A DNA stretch of 64,000 nt from an uncultured Methanobrevibacter sp. (GCA_900320515.1 ONSJ01000003.1:1-64000); one strand, 5' to 3'; shown: positions 53,729 to 63,418, numbered from the stretch's first letter. Numbers and translations: made by a program. The notes: a model not told the origin generated them from the letters alone.

Positions 53729-56599
53729 ATGAAGAGCAAAAAGATCATGCTTATACTGATTACGGCTATTTTTCTTGCAAGCATTGCAGGCGTCTGCGCA
53801 GCCGATGCAAACGATACACTAGTATCCAGCGAAAATACAAATCAAATTGAATTATCCGATAGCGATAAAGTAATTGAAGATAATCTGCAAACAAGTGAAA
53901 AAAACGATGAAATGACTTTAACTGATAATGACGTATTGGGTGCTGATTCAGCTACATATTCAGATTTGGATAGCGAGATTCGTGCATCTGGAAATGTTAC
54001 ATTAACACATAAAAATTATATTTATGATGATGATGCTCCTGCCATTACTATCACTGAGGACAATAAAGTCATTGATGGTAACGGTGCAATCATTGACATG
54101 ACAGGATCAACAATTCGAGCATTTGATGTAATAGGAAATGGAGTAACAATCAAAAATCTGACCATTAAAAATGTAAACTTTTGGGAGAATGGAGGTGCAA
54201 TTAAATTCGCTGGCGATTCTGGTACTGTGATAAACTGTAATTTTATTAACAATACTGCCCAAAATGGTGGTGCAATTTACTTCGACAAAACTGGAAATGT
54301 GGAAAATTGTAATTTTACTAATAACAAAGCAACTGGAGATGACAGTTATGGTGGTGCAGTTTACTTCAATCATGAGGGTACTGTATCAAATTGTAATTTT
54401 ACTAACAACTCTGCTAGTTATGGCGGTGCAGTTTACTTCGGTACAGATGGTACTGTGACAAATTGTAATTTTACTAACAACTCTGCTCTTGATGGTGGTG
54501 CAGTTCACTTTTACTTTGTTTCAACAGGTACTGTGACAAATTGTAATTTTACTAACAACACTGCGGGTATTAATGGTGGTGCAATTTACTTCAGCAATAC
54601 TGGAAATGTGGAAAATTGTAATTTTACTAACAACTCTGCTCTTGATGGTGGTGCAGTTTACTTCGTTAGTGACGCTGAGGTGACAAATTGTAATTTTACA
54701 GGCAACACCGGCGGATGTAATGGTGGTTCTATCCGGATGTCTTCTGGCAGTGTGACAAATTGTAATTTTACTAACAACTCTGCTGGTTATGGTGGTGCAG
54801 TTTACTTCAATCTTGAGGGTACTGTGACAAATTGTACTTTTACTAACAATGCTGCAAGAGGTGGTTTGGGTGGTGCTATATACATGCCTTCAGGTAGTGT
54901 TGAAAATTGTACTTTTACTAACAACAAAGCAGCTGAAGATGGTGCCGCTGTCTATTTCGATGGGCAGGGTACTAGTAGGATTATAAATTGTAATTTTACT
55001 AACAACACTGCGGGTATTAATGGTGGTGCAGTTTACTTCGGTACAGATGGTACTGTGACAAATTGTAATTTTACTAACAACAAAGCAACTGAAGATGGTG
55101 CCGCTGTCTATTTCGAGGTGGAGGCTACTGGTAGGATTATAAATTGTAATTTTACAGGCAACACTGCGGATAGTGATGGTGGTGCAGTTTACTTTGATAG
55201 TAATGGTTCTGTGACAAATTGTAATTTTACAGGCAACACTGCAAAAAACGGTGATGGTGCAGTTTACTTCAAGAATTCTGGTAATGTGACAAATTGTAAT
55301 TTTACTGGTAATAATGCAACTACTGGTTCCGCAATTTATTTCAATAGTGATTCAGCCACTAAAACTGTTTCCAATTCTATTTTCTTAAACAATAGAGCAA
55401 ATGCAGAGGCTTTAGAAGTAACTAAAAATGATAATAATATTACAATTATTTTCACCGGTCAGAATAACTTATTAAACGCAATCTATTCTAATGGTGATGT
55501 TACATTTACTAATGTGACCTATTGGGGTGCAAATGGAATCCAAAACACAGGCAGTTCCACCACCATACCTTCAAGATCCAAGTATGAAGCCGGTCAAAAC
55601 ATCACCGTTGGAGTAATTGTCAATGGGGAACTTGTTTTAAATGAGATTAAAGTCACAGATGAGAATGGTATGATTGTTTTGGATATAAATGCTGGTGAAA
55701 ATTATTTCATTGGTGTTCGCCATGACGCAGATTCATACTACACTGAAAAGGAAACAATAATCTCAAACAACACTAAATTCAATGTGAATGTCACCTCTCA
55801 GACAACCCATAACAAGGCAGTTAACATCACTGCAAAATCCAATATTTTCAGTGAGTTTATGCCAGGTAAATTACTATTTATCCTGCCAAACGGTACAAAC
55901 ATTACCGCAAATTATGCTGGCAATGGAATCTGGTGGGCAGTTCATACCTTAGCTGATTATGGTGTTTATCAGGTAAATGCATCCTATATCGGACTGGACA
56001 ATGTAACCATCAACAATGCAAACATAACCGTCAGCAAGACCAATACCGCATTAACTGCAGATGCAATCACTGCAACCTACAACATCAACAAAAATTTGGT
56101 GATTACATTAAAGGACGCCAACGGAAACGCTATAAGCGATGCAAAATTGACTGTCGACCTGAACGGTGCCAGGGAATATGTTACTGATGCCAACGGCCAG
56201 GTAAAAGTTAACGTGGCTAAATTAGTGCCTAAAACCTACACTGCAATAATAACATTCAATGGCGATGATGCATATGTCAAATCAGCCAAGAATGTTCAGG
56301 TAATCGTTAAAAAGGCCAAAGCTAAAATAGTTGCCAAAAAGAAAACCTTCAAGAAATCCAAAAAGGTCAAAAAATACACAGTAACACTTAAGGACAACAC
56401 CGGAAAGGCAATCAAAAAGGTAAAACTCACCTTGAAAGTCAAAGGCAAAACCTACAAGGCAAAAACCAACGCCAAAGGTAAAGCTGTCTTTAAAATCAAA
56501 AACCTTAAGAAAAAGGGAACCTATAAGGCAACAGTAACCTTCAAAGGCGACAAATACTACAGCAAAGTCACCAAAAAAGTTAAAATCACAATCAAGTAG
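53729..56599 (+). CDS. Adhesin-like protein with extended Asn-rich beta-helix (956 aa)
   Basis: Start at 53729 (MKSKKIMLILITAIFLASIAG), with GAGGGAG directly upstream; the ATG at 53717 lies before that box. Signal peptide ends near VCAAD. The long beta-helix (residues about 115-570) is built of about 15 coils of 22-28 residues with a repeated VTNCNFTNNSA-x-x-GGAVYF pattern, very uniform at DNA level. Then come the NNLLNAIYSN...VTYWG cap, two Ig-like regions, a Big-type repeat (TYNINKNLVITLKDANGNA) and the basic module ending VTKKVKITIK. Tandem paralogue of the next gene. Confidence 0.9.
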   Translation: MKSKKIMLILITAIFLASIAGVCAADANDTLVSSENTNQIELSDSDKVIEDNLQTSEKNDEMTLTDNDVLGADSATYSDLDSEIRASGNVTLTHKNYIYDDDAPAITITEDNKVIDGNGAIIDMTGSTIRAFDVIGNGVTIKNLTIKNVNFWENGGAIKFAGDSGTVINCNFINNTAQNGGAIYFDKTGNVENCNFTNNKATGDDSYGGAVYFNHEGTVSNCNFTNNSASYGGAVYFGTDGTVTNCNFTNNSALDGGAVHFYFVSTGTVTNCNFTNNTAGINGGAIYFSNTGNVENCNFTNNSALDGGAVYFVSDAEVTNCNFTGNTGGCNGGSIRMSSGSVTNCNFTNNSAGYGGAVYFNLEGTVTNCTFTNNAARGGLGGAIYMPSGSVENCTFTNNKAAEDGAAVYFDGQGTSRIINCNFTNNTAGINGGAVYFGTDGTVTNCNFTNNKATEDGAAVYFEVEATGRIINCNFTGNTADSDGGAVYFDSNGSVTNCNFTGNTAKNGDGAVYFKNSGNVTNCNFTGNNATTGSAIYFNSDSATKTVSNSIFLNNRANAEALEVTKNDNNITIIFTGQNNLLNAIYSNGDVTFTNVTYWGANGIQNTGSSTTIPSRSKYEAGQNITVGVIVNGELVLNEIKVTDENGMIVLDINAGENYFIGVRHDADSYYTEKETIISNNTKFNVNVTSQTTHNKAVNITAKSNIFSEFMPGKLLFILPNGTNITANYAGNGIWWAVHTLADYGVYQVNASYIGLDNVTINNANITVSKTNTALTADAITATYNINKNLVITLKDANGNAISDAKLTVDLNGAREYVTDANGQVKVNVAKLVPKTYTAIITFNGDDAYVKSAKNVQVIVKKAKAKIVAKKKTFKKSKKVKKYTVTLKDNTGKAIKKVKLTLKVKGKTYKAKTNAKGKAVFKIKNLKKKGTYKATVTFKGDKYYSKVTKKVKITIK

Positions 56600-56630
56600 G
56601 CTTGAAAGCCTACACCATTCTTTTTTTTAA
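56596..56630 (+). terminator. Terminator containing the adhesin stop codon
   Basis: GTAGGCTT and AAGCCTAC arms (56596-56613) enclose the TAG stop (56597-56599) in the 5' arm; eight T follow at 56621-56628. Confidence 0.7.
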
Positions 56631-56689
56631 ACCTCACCAATCAATCATGGTCAAATATTTATATATAATGGAACAGAATCTTAATTGTA

Positions 56690-56747
56690 TTGAATGTTTT
56701 AATTAAAAATAATAATTTTAAAAATTGTTCGTTCAATATAAAACATT
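56690..56747 (+). promoter_or_regulatory. Bipartite adhesin promoter, copy 4
   Basis: TTGAATGTTTTA (56690-56701) and the 22-bp element at 56724-56745, identical to copy 3, again 33 nt before the start codon. The whole 130-bp leader is nearly identical to that of the preceding adhesin gene. Confidence 0.65.
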
Positions 56748-56777
56748 TTTACAAAAATATTATTCATGAGGGAGAAA

Positions 56778-59735
56778 ATGAAGAGAAAAAAAATCATGCT
56801 TATACTGATTACGGCTATTTTTTTCGCAAGCATTGCAGGCGTCTGCGCCAGTGATGCAAACGATACAATGGTAGCCAGCGACGATACGGGAGAAATTGAA
56901 TTATCACATGAAAATGAGATGTCTGCAGATAATCTGCAAACAGGCAAAGAGAATGATGAATTGGCATTAGCGGATAATGATGAAAGTGTCAGTGCACAAA
57001 CTGGTACGGAAGTGTTAAGTGTTGATAATAGTACATATTTGATGCTTTCCTCAGAGATTAGTCAACCAGGCAATGTTAAATTAACACATAAGAATTATAT
57101 TTATGATAATAGTGGTCCTATTAGCATCCGTGAGAACAATAAGGTCATTGATGGTAACGGTGCTGTCATTGACATGGCAGGATCAACAATTCGAGCATTT
57201 GATGTAATATCAGATGGAGTAACAATCAAAAATCTAACCATTAAAAATGTAAACTTTTGGGAGAATGGAGGTGCAATTAAATTCGCCGGCGATTCTGGTT
57301 CTGTGATAAATTGTAATTTTATTAACAATACTGCCCAGAATGGTGGTGCAATTTACATCGAACATACTGGAAATGTGGAAAATTGTAATTTCACTGATAA
57401 CCATGCAGTTCAGGAAGGTGGTGCAATATATGGAGGCATTTCAGTTTTCAATAATTTCAAAACATCTTCAGATACAATTTACAATACCAATTTTCCTACT
57501 TTCACTGTTTCCAAATCTTTATTCAGATTTGATTTAGGTGAGAAGTTACTGTTCAACCTGACAGCCGACAATAAGAATTATGATGGCTACAACACTACAA
57601 TCACCCTTATCAAAGATGGCAATCCGGTTGGTGTTTATTATGCATTAAGCGGTTCTGACGAAGGATGGTCTGCAGATTTAAGTCCAGGAATTTATGTGGC
57701 CAGATTAAGCATGGAACAATATGCTGTAAACGCAATAACTGTAAACATCGTTACTGGAATGATGAATTTAAGTACATATTCTGAATTATCTCGTGAGATT
57801 GCTTCTGGAGGAGATTATATTAATTTACAGTATGGATATTATGTTTATGATAATGGTGATCCTATTACTATCCGTGAGGACAATAAGGTCATTGATGGTA
57901 ACGGTGCAGTCATTGACATGACAGGATCAAACATTCGAGCATTTGATGTAATATCAAAAGGAGTAACAATCAAAAATCTAACCATTAAAAATGTAAACTT
58001 TGAGGAGATTGGAGGTGCAATTAAATTCGCTGGCGATTCTGGTCCTGTGATAAATTGTAATTTTATTAACAATGCTGCCAAAAATGGTGGTGCAATTTAC
58101 TTCGACTATACTGGAAATGTGGAAAATTGTAGTTTTGTTAATAACTCTGCAACTAGTGATGGTGGTGCTGTCCGGATGTCTTCAGGTAATGTGACAAATT
58201 GTAATTTTGTTAATAACTCCGCAACATATCACGGTGGTGCTATTGACTTTAAAGGTTCTGGTAATGTGACAAATTGTAATTTTGTTAATAACTCCGCAAC
58301 ATATCACGGTGGTGCTATTGACTTTGAAGGTTCTGGTAATGTGACAAATTGTAATTTTACAGATAACAAAGCAACTGATACCTACTCTTATGGCGGTGCA
58401 GTTTACTTATGGAATCAAGGTACTGTGACAAATTGTAATTTCACTGGCAATAATGCAACCATTGGTTCTGCAATTTACTTCTACAGTTCATCAGCCACTA
58501 AAACTGTTTCCAATTCTCGTTTTTTAAACAATAGAGCAAATGCAGAAGCTTTAGAAATAACTAAAAATGATAATAACATTACAATTACTTTCACAGGTAA
58601 CGACAACCTTTTAAACGCAATATATTCTAATAGTGATGTTACATTTACTAATGTGACATATTGGGCAGCAAATAGAATCGCAAACACAGGCAGTTCCCCT
58701 ACAACTCCTGCAAGATCCAAGTACGAAGCTGGTCAAAACATCTCTGTGGGCGTTGTTGTTAATGGCATTATTATTTTTAATGAGGTTAAAGTCACAGATG
58801 AGAATGGTATGATTGTTTTGGATATAAAAGCTGGCGAAAATTATTATATAAGTGCTCGCCATGACACAGATTCATACTACACAGAAACTGAAAAAACAAA
58901 CTCGACCATGAAATTAAATGTGAATATCACCTCCCAGACAACCACAAATAGAACTGTTAATATCACTGCAAAATCCAACATTCCACAGGATATTGTGCAG
59001 GGCAAATTATTATTTATCTTACCAAACGGTACAAACATTACTGCAAATTATGCAGGCAATGGAACCTGGTGGGCAGTCCATAGATTTGATGATTATGGTG
59101 TTTATCAGGTCAGCGCATCCTATATCGGACTGGACAATGTAACCATCAACAATGCAAACATAACCGTCAGCAAGACCAATACCGCATTAACTGCAGATGC
59201 AGTTACCGCAACCTACAACATAAACAGGGATTTGGTGATTACATTAAAGGACGCCAACGGAAATGCTTTAAGCGGCGCCAAATTGACTGTTGACCTGAAC
59301 GGTGCCAGGGAATATGTCACTGATGCAAACGGCCAGGTGAAAGTTAACGTGGCTAAATTAGTGCCTAAAACCTACACTGCCACAATAACATTCAATGGTG
59401 ATGATATATATGCCAAATCAACCAAGAATGTTCAGGTAATCGTTAAAAAGGCCAAAGCCAAAATAGTTGCCAAAAAGAAAACCTTCAAAAAAGCCAAAAA
59501 GGTCAAAAAATACACAGTAACACTTAAGGACAACACCGGAAAGGCAATCAAAAAGGCAAAAGTCACCATCAAGGTAGGCAAAAAGACCTTTAAAGCAACA
59601 ACCAACACCAAAGGCAAGGCTGTATTCAAGCTCAAAAAACTGACCAAAAAGGCTAAATACACTGCTAAAGTTACCTACAAAGGCGACAAATACTACAGCA
59701 AAGTCACCAAGAAAGTTAAAATCACAATCAAATAA
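56778..59735 (+). CDS. Adhesin-like protein with two beta-helix blocks (985 aa)
   Basis: Start at 56778 (MKRKKIMLILITAIFFASIAG) after GAGGGAG. Block one (about residues 110-220) is a short beta-helix that breaks off at GGISVFNNFKTSSD and is followed by an Ig-like insert (FDLGEKLLFNLTADNK...SPGIYVARLS). Block two (about 330-600) restarts with the same opening sequence (IDGNGAVIDM...IRAFDVIS) 744 bp later and runs into the cap, Ig-like regions and the basic module ending VTKKVKITIK. The N-terminal half of block one is nearly identical in DNA to the preceding gene. A 75-bp tandem duplication lies at 58191-58340. Confidence 0.9.
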   Translation: MKRKKIMLILITAIFFASIAGVCASDANDTMVASDDTGEIELSHENEMSADNLQTGKENDELALADNDESVSAQTGTEVLSVDNSTYLMLSSEISQPGNVKLTHKNYIYDNSGPISIRENNKVIDGNGAVIDMAGSTIRAFDVISDGVTIKNLTIKNVNFWENGGAIKFAGDSGSVINCNFINNTAQNGGAIYIEHTGNVENCNFTDNHAVQEGGAIYGGISVFNNFKTSSDTIYNTNFPTFTVSKSLFRFDLGEKLLFNLTADNKNYDGYNTTITLIKDGNPVGVYYALSGSDEGWSADLSPGIYVARLSMEQYAVNAITVNIVTGMMNLSTYSELSREIASGGDYINLQYGYYVYDNGDPITIREDNKVIDGNGAVIDMTGSNIRAFDVISKGVTIKNLTIKNVNFEEIGGAIKFAGDSGPVINCNFINNAAKNGGAIYFDYTGNVENCSFVNNSATSDGGAVRMSSGNVTNCNFVNNSATYHGGAIDFKGSGNVTNCNFVNNSATYHGGAIDFEGSGNVTNCNFTDNKATDTYSYGGAVYLWNQGTVTNCNFTGNNATIGSAIYFYSSSATKTVSNSRFLNNRANAEALEITKNDNNITITFTGNDNLLNAIYSNSDVTFTNVTYWAANRIANTGSSPTTPARSKYEAGQNISVGVVVNGIIIFNEVKVTDENGMIVLDIKAGENYYISARHDTDSYYTETEKTNSTMKLNVNITSQTTTNRTVNITAKSNIPQDIVQGKLLFILPNGTNITANYAGNGTWWAVHRFDDYGVYQVSASYIGLDNVTINNANITVSKTNTALTADAVTATYNINRDLVITLKDANGNALSGAKLTVDLNGAREYVTDANGQVKVNVAKLVPKTYTATITFNGDDIYAKSTKNVQVIVKKAKAKIVAKKKTFKKAKKVKKYTVTLKDNTGKAIKKAKVTIKVGKKTFKATTNTKGKAVFKLKKLTKKAKYTAKVTYKGDKYYSKVTKKVKITIK
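58191..58340 (+). repeat. Tandem duplication of one 75-bp beta-helix coil
   Basis: Two adjacent 75-bp units (58191-58265 and 58266-58340) differ at one base, encoding 25 residues each (VTNCNFVNNSATYHGGAIDF then K/E-GSGN). In frame, so it adds one coil. Confidence 0.9.
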
Positions 59736-59758
59736 GGATTAAAAATCCTTATTTTTTT
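59731..59758 (+). terminator. Terminator containing the adhesin stop codon
   Basis: ATAAGGAT (59732-59739) pairs with ATCCTTAT (59745-59752); TAA stop at 59733-59735; T7 follows. Confidence 0.7.
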
Positions 59759-59912
59759 AATTTTTCTCTTTTTACTTATACACCATTTTTGGACATTTCC
59801 TAAAGAAAAATGACTCCTTCAAGTTAATTGCATCTTCACTTAATTAAAATCAATGATTTATTTGATGCATTGCATCTGATGAATGCCATATTCAATATTC
59901 TTTGAATGATTT

Positions 59913-59958
59913 GGGGATGGGCTGACGCCACAGCTTCGACGTTGCTGGCGGGCGAATC
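59913..59958. ncRNA. GC-rich structured patch, candidate small RNA
   Basis: A 46-bp stretch with about 67% G+C stands alone in AT-rich DNA between an adhesin terminator and a small secreted-protein gene. CGCC and AGC on one side can pair with GCT and GGCG on the other (about 59926-59950) with a two-base bulge. GC-rich islands in AT-rich archaeal intergenic DNA are a known sign of structured RNA, but strand, ends and identity are not determined. Confidence 0.25.
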
Positions 59959-60015
59959 AAAAAAGGACATATATCAGGATAAACATAATATAATAACACA
60001 AAAGGGGATGAAAAC

Positions 60016-60384
60016 ATGAACATGAAAACAAAGATAACGTTAATTGTGCTTTGCGTATTTATCGCAGGAATTGCAGTGACTGCAGTGGCCGGAGAACAGG
60101 TACAGTTCAAGAAATTCGAGGACAAGGGATACAAATGGGAAATAAATGAGAGCGAATGGAACCAGATGGTGAAGGATGCCAATGCCGAATACAGACATGC
60201 CGAAGCCCAGGGAAGGGCAATACCTATCGGATACTCACATCAGAAGAACGTGACAGTGACAAAGGATGGAATCGAATATAACCTAATCGCATTTGCCGTC
60301 AAAAATCACAAAAACGTTCGCTGTGAAGTCAGAGGCCTTCAGGAAGGATATCTTGTAGACTACGATACTGTAGCTGCAAAATGA
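60016..60384 (+). CDS. Small secreted protein, function unknown
   Basis: 122 residues. Signal peptide MNMKTKITLIVLCVFIAGIAVTAVAG, then a soluble, mixed domain (YKWEINESEWNQMVKDANAEYRHAEAQG; GYSHQKNVTVTKDGIEYNLIAFAVKNHKNVRCEVRGL). No cysteine pair or anchor; one Cys in VRCEV. GGGGATGA precedes the ATG. Family not recognised. It is isolated between an adhesin and the convergent helicase operon. Confidence 0.75.
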   Translation: MNMKTKITLIVLCVFIAGIAVTAVAGEQVQFKKFEDKGYKWEINESEWNQMVKDANAEYRHAEAQGRAIPIGYSHQKNVTVTKDGIEYNLIAFAVKNHKNVRCEVRGLQEGYLVDYDTVAAK

Positions 60385-60476
60385 TTTGAGAATGAGGATT
60401 ACATTCCTTATTCTTCATATTTTTATACCATCACCTGAATTGCATGACATTGAATATTGCTTGCAAATAAGACCAA

Positions 60477-63413
60477 TCAGTCATTGACGAAATATGAATA
60501 AAGCTCATCCTTGACTTCCACATCGATTTCGAAAGTGAAATTGACAATAGGCTGCTCCTTGTCGTTGATTGTACGGTAAAGCTGCTTGTGGTCAACAGGA
60601 GTCAGCTTGCCGATGTAGTAGAATTCTATTCCCTCATCGTTGTTTTTCTGGATGAAAAGCTCTATGTCCAAATCGGTGTAGTTGATTATCGGCTCCAGCT
60701 CAGGGGATGACACCTTCCTGTTGTTTCTGCTCATCCATGAGAAGCTTTGCCTTGTTATGAAGTGATCATTGTAGTTTATTGTCTCTGAGATGTCTTCGGA
60801 CTTGTTGTAGGTTACAAAAATCGGACAGGTGTTGTACTTAACCTTATATCCTCCGATATTCTGCCCGTTCATGTAGTAATCCCAGTTTAGGATTCTCGGG
60901 ACGTCCTCACGTGAGTACTTCTCATACAATCTGAATTTAGCATCATTTCTGTAGAAATTGTCGTATTTGAAGAATGCGTATTTCAGTGCATCTTCAAAGT
61001 GACTTGAAAATGCGGGATTGGCCAGTGAATCGCTTAGGCTTTTGGATATCTCAAATCTGTAGTCCCTGCTGTTTTCCAAATCATCATATGCCTCAGGGCT
61101 AAAATCAAAGAAGAGGTTTTCGGGATTTTCAACTAGCTTTTCGATTGTGTTTGCCTGATAACCCTCGCCTTTTTCCTTCCTGTAGAAGTTAAGGCTCAGG
61201 AAGTTTATTGCACCTCTGATTGATTCAAGCTGATTGTCCAGATTGAAATTGTCCTTCAGGCATTCCTCGATTTGCCTGACGGTAAAGTACCTGTTGCACT
61301 TGAGGCATGCAAGGATTATAAGCTCATGCGGCCTGATGCCCTTTATGAGCTTTTTGGAGATGAACTTCAATGGGTCGGCATTTCCGATTTCGGAGGAATA
61401 GTCCTCCTCGATTGCCGATAAAAAATCGTGGTATGTCGGAAAATCCTTGTGGGAAAGTATCAGTTCGGGATTGAATTCTGCATTGATTGCAAAGTCATAT
61501 AATGAAGGTATCCGTCCCAACTTGTATTTTAATTGATTGTACTTTTCCTTAAACAGTGCCTTTCTTGAAAAGGAGGTGTTGTTGATTGACTCATATATGC
61601 GCTTTCGGGAAATCTCATCGAAGTTGATTGAAGATGCGCCGGGAATGATCTTGTTTCCCTCCATGAGATACTTCCGGATTTTGTCCTTGTCATAGGACCT
61701 GTCCCCCGAAAGGGCAATCGGAATCATGAAATTGTTTTTATAATTGCCGATAAAGTCTAAAATGACAACATACTCCTTGTTCTGGTATTTCCTAAGTCCC
61801 CTTCCCAACTGCTGGATGAAGATGATTGGAGACTCGGTCGGCCTTACAAGCAATACCTGATTGATTTCAGGAATGTCAACGCCCTCGTTGAAGATGTCCA
61901 CAGTGAAGATGAACTCCAGTTTGTCTGGATTGTCGTCATTGGTGAGCCTGTCGATTGCCTCTAAACGTTTTTCCTGTGAGTCATCGCCGCTTAGAAATAC
62001 TGACGGATATCCTCTTTTGTTGAACTTATCTGCAAGAAGCTTGGCCTCACGCTTTCTTGAGCAGAACACCAGTGCCTTTCTTCTCTCGCCTGAATATCCG
62101 TAAAACTCTGATTTTTCAATCAGGTAGCTTACGCGCTCATCGGATGCGAGAAGATTGAAGTCTGAAAAATCATCATCGACCGTTGAGTCCTCAAATTCAA
62201 CGTCGGTTATTCCGAAATAGTGGAATGGACATAAGAGGTCCTCATCCAAGGCTTCCTGAAGGCGGATTTCATGGGCGATGTTGTTGTCAAAAAGGTCGTA
62301 AATGTTAAAGCCGTCAGTCCTTTCGGGAGATGCAGTCATTCCAAGCAGGAATTTCGGCCTGAAGTAATTGACCACATTGATGTATGACAGAGCCCCCGCC
62401 TTGTGGCCCTCGTCTATTATTATATAATCAAAGTAATCCCGAGGATAACTTGTGTAGACCTCCTCCTTGGACATTGTCTGAATTGTTGAGAAGAGATAAG
62501 GCTTGTTGAAATCCTTGGAATTGCCCGAAAGCAGTCCGAACTTTTCATGGTCGCTGAACACATTCTGGTATGCTCTTATTGACTGCTTTAAAATCTGTTC
62601 ACGATGAACAAGGAATAAAAATCTCTTGGGTTTGAAATCCTTTACTGCAAATGCCGAAGCATAGGTTTTTCCGGTACCTGTAGCCGAAACAAGGATAGCC
62701 CGATTTTCCCCATGGCTTATCAGATTTCTGACGTTTTCCAGAAACTGCTCCTGCATATAGTTTGGAGTCAGTGCAATGTTTTTATCCTTAAGCTCCCTGG
62801 TTGTCTTTCTCAAATCCGTGAAAGCCTTTGATGCATTATAAACCCTTTCATAAATCGGCAAGGCGTCTTTCAGTTCATCGGCCTCATCCCACAGCATGTC
62901 AAATTCCCTAATGATGTCTGAAAGCATCTCGCCTTCGGCAAGGGATGTGAATTCAACATTCCACTCCTTGTTGACGCTCAGGGCATTCATTGTCATGTTT
63001 GAGCTGCCGACAATGCCTCTGTAGATGTTGCCCTTTTTGAAAATGTATCCCTTGGTGTGGAAGCCCTCATTCTCCTGGGAATAGAGCTTGACCTCGATAT
63101 TATTGAATGAGTCCAGTTTTTTAAGCGCTTCGGGTTCTGTGAAGGTGAGATAGTCGGTGGTGAGGATTTTTCCTCTAATGCTGTTGCTTTCAAGATATCT
63201 GAATTCCTCAAGAAGCGGAGTTATTCCTCCCATGGTGATGAACGCAGAGGATATGATGAACTCGTCACAGCCTCTAAGCTCATCCCTCAGGGAGTTTATG
63301 ACCTTTGAGTCACGGTTGTTGTACAAAAGCTTTGGCGTGAAATCTGCGCTGGAGCTGTTGTGCTGGTTTATGAATGCGGTTTTGGCTCCGTTGAGGATTT
63401 CATCGATGTTCAT
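60477..63413 (-). CDS. PLD-nuclease/DEAD-helicase/DUF3427 fusion protein (978 aa)
   Basis: Domains in order: a phospholipase-D-type nuclease domain with FHTKGYIF (HxK motif) and GSSNMTMNAL at residues about 115-150; a superfamily-2 helicase with Walker A SATGTGKTYAS (about 243), DEGH box (IIIDEGHKAG, about 330), TASPERTD (about 360) and arginine-finger motif QQLGRGLRK (about 550); and a C-terminal DUF3427 region (about 690-970). The set of motifs is intact, so ATPase and nuclease activity are plausible. Such proteins occur in restriction-like and mobile contexts in bacteria and archaea. It is the last gene of an operon starting with a NUDIX hydrolase, with 5 bp between it and a small coiled-coil gene. 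Confidence 0.9.
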   Translation of the reverse strand: MNIDEILNGAKTAFINQHNSSSADFTPKLLYNNRDSKVINSLRDELRGCDEFIISSAFITMGGITPLLEEFRYLESNSIRGKILTTDYLTFTEPEALKKLDSFNNIEVKLYSQENEGFHTKGYIFKKGNIYRGIVGSSNMTMNALSVNKEWNVEFTSLAEGEMLSDIIREFDMLWDEADELKDALPIYERVYNASKAFTDLRKTTRELKDKNIALTPNYMQEQFLENVRNLISHGENRAILVSATGTGKTYASAFAVKDFKPKRFLFLVHREQILKQSIRAYQNVFSDHEKFGLLSGNSKDFNKPYLFSTIQTMSKEEVYTSYPRDYFDYIIIDEGHKAGALSYINVVNYFRPKFLLGMTASPERTDGFNIYDLFDNNIAHEIRLQEALDEDLLCPFHYFGITDVEFEDSTVDDDFSDFNLLASDERVSYLIEKSEFYGYSGERRKALVFCSRKREAKLLADKFNKRGYPSVFLSGDDSQEKRLEAIDRLTNDDNPDKLEFIFTVDIFNEGVDIPEINQVLLVRPTESPIIFIQQLGRGLRKYQNKEYVVILDFIGNYKNNFMIPIALSGDRSYDKDKIRKYLMEGNKIIPGASSINFDEISRKRIYESINNTSFSRKALFKEKYNQLKYKLGRIPSLYDFAINAEFNPELILSHKDFPTYHDFLSAIEEDYSSEIGNADPLKFISKKLIKGIRPHELIILACLKCNRYFTVRQIEECLKDNFNLDNQLESIRGAINFLSLNFYRKEKGEGYQANTIEKLVENPENLFFDFSPEAYDDLENSRDYRFEISKSLSDSLANPAFSSHFEDALKYAFFKYDNFYRNDAKFRLYEKYSREDVPRILNWDYYMNGQNIGGYKVKYNTCPIFVTYNKSEDISETINYNDHFITRQSFSWMSRNNRKVSSPELEPIINYTDLDIELFIQKNNDEGIEFYYIGKLTPVDHKQLYRTINDKEQPIVNFTFEIDVEVKDELYSYFVND

Positions 63414-63418
63414 CTAAT

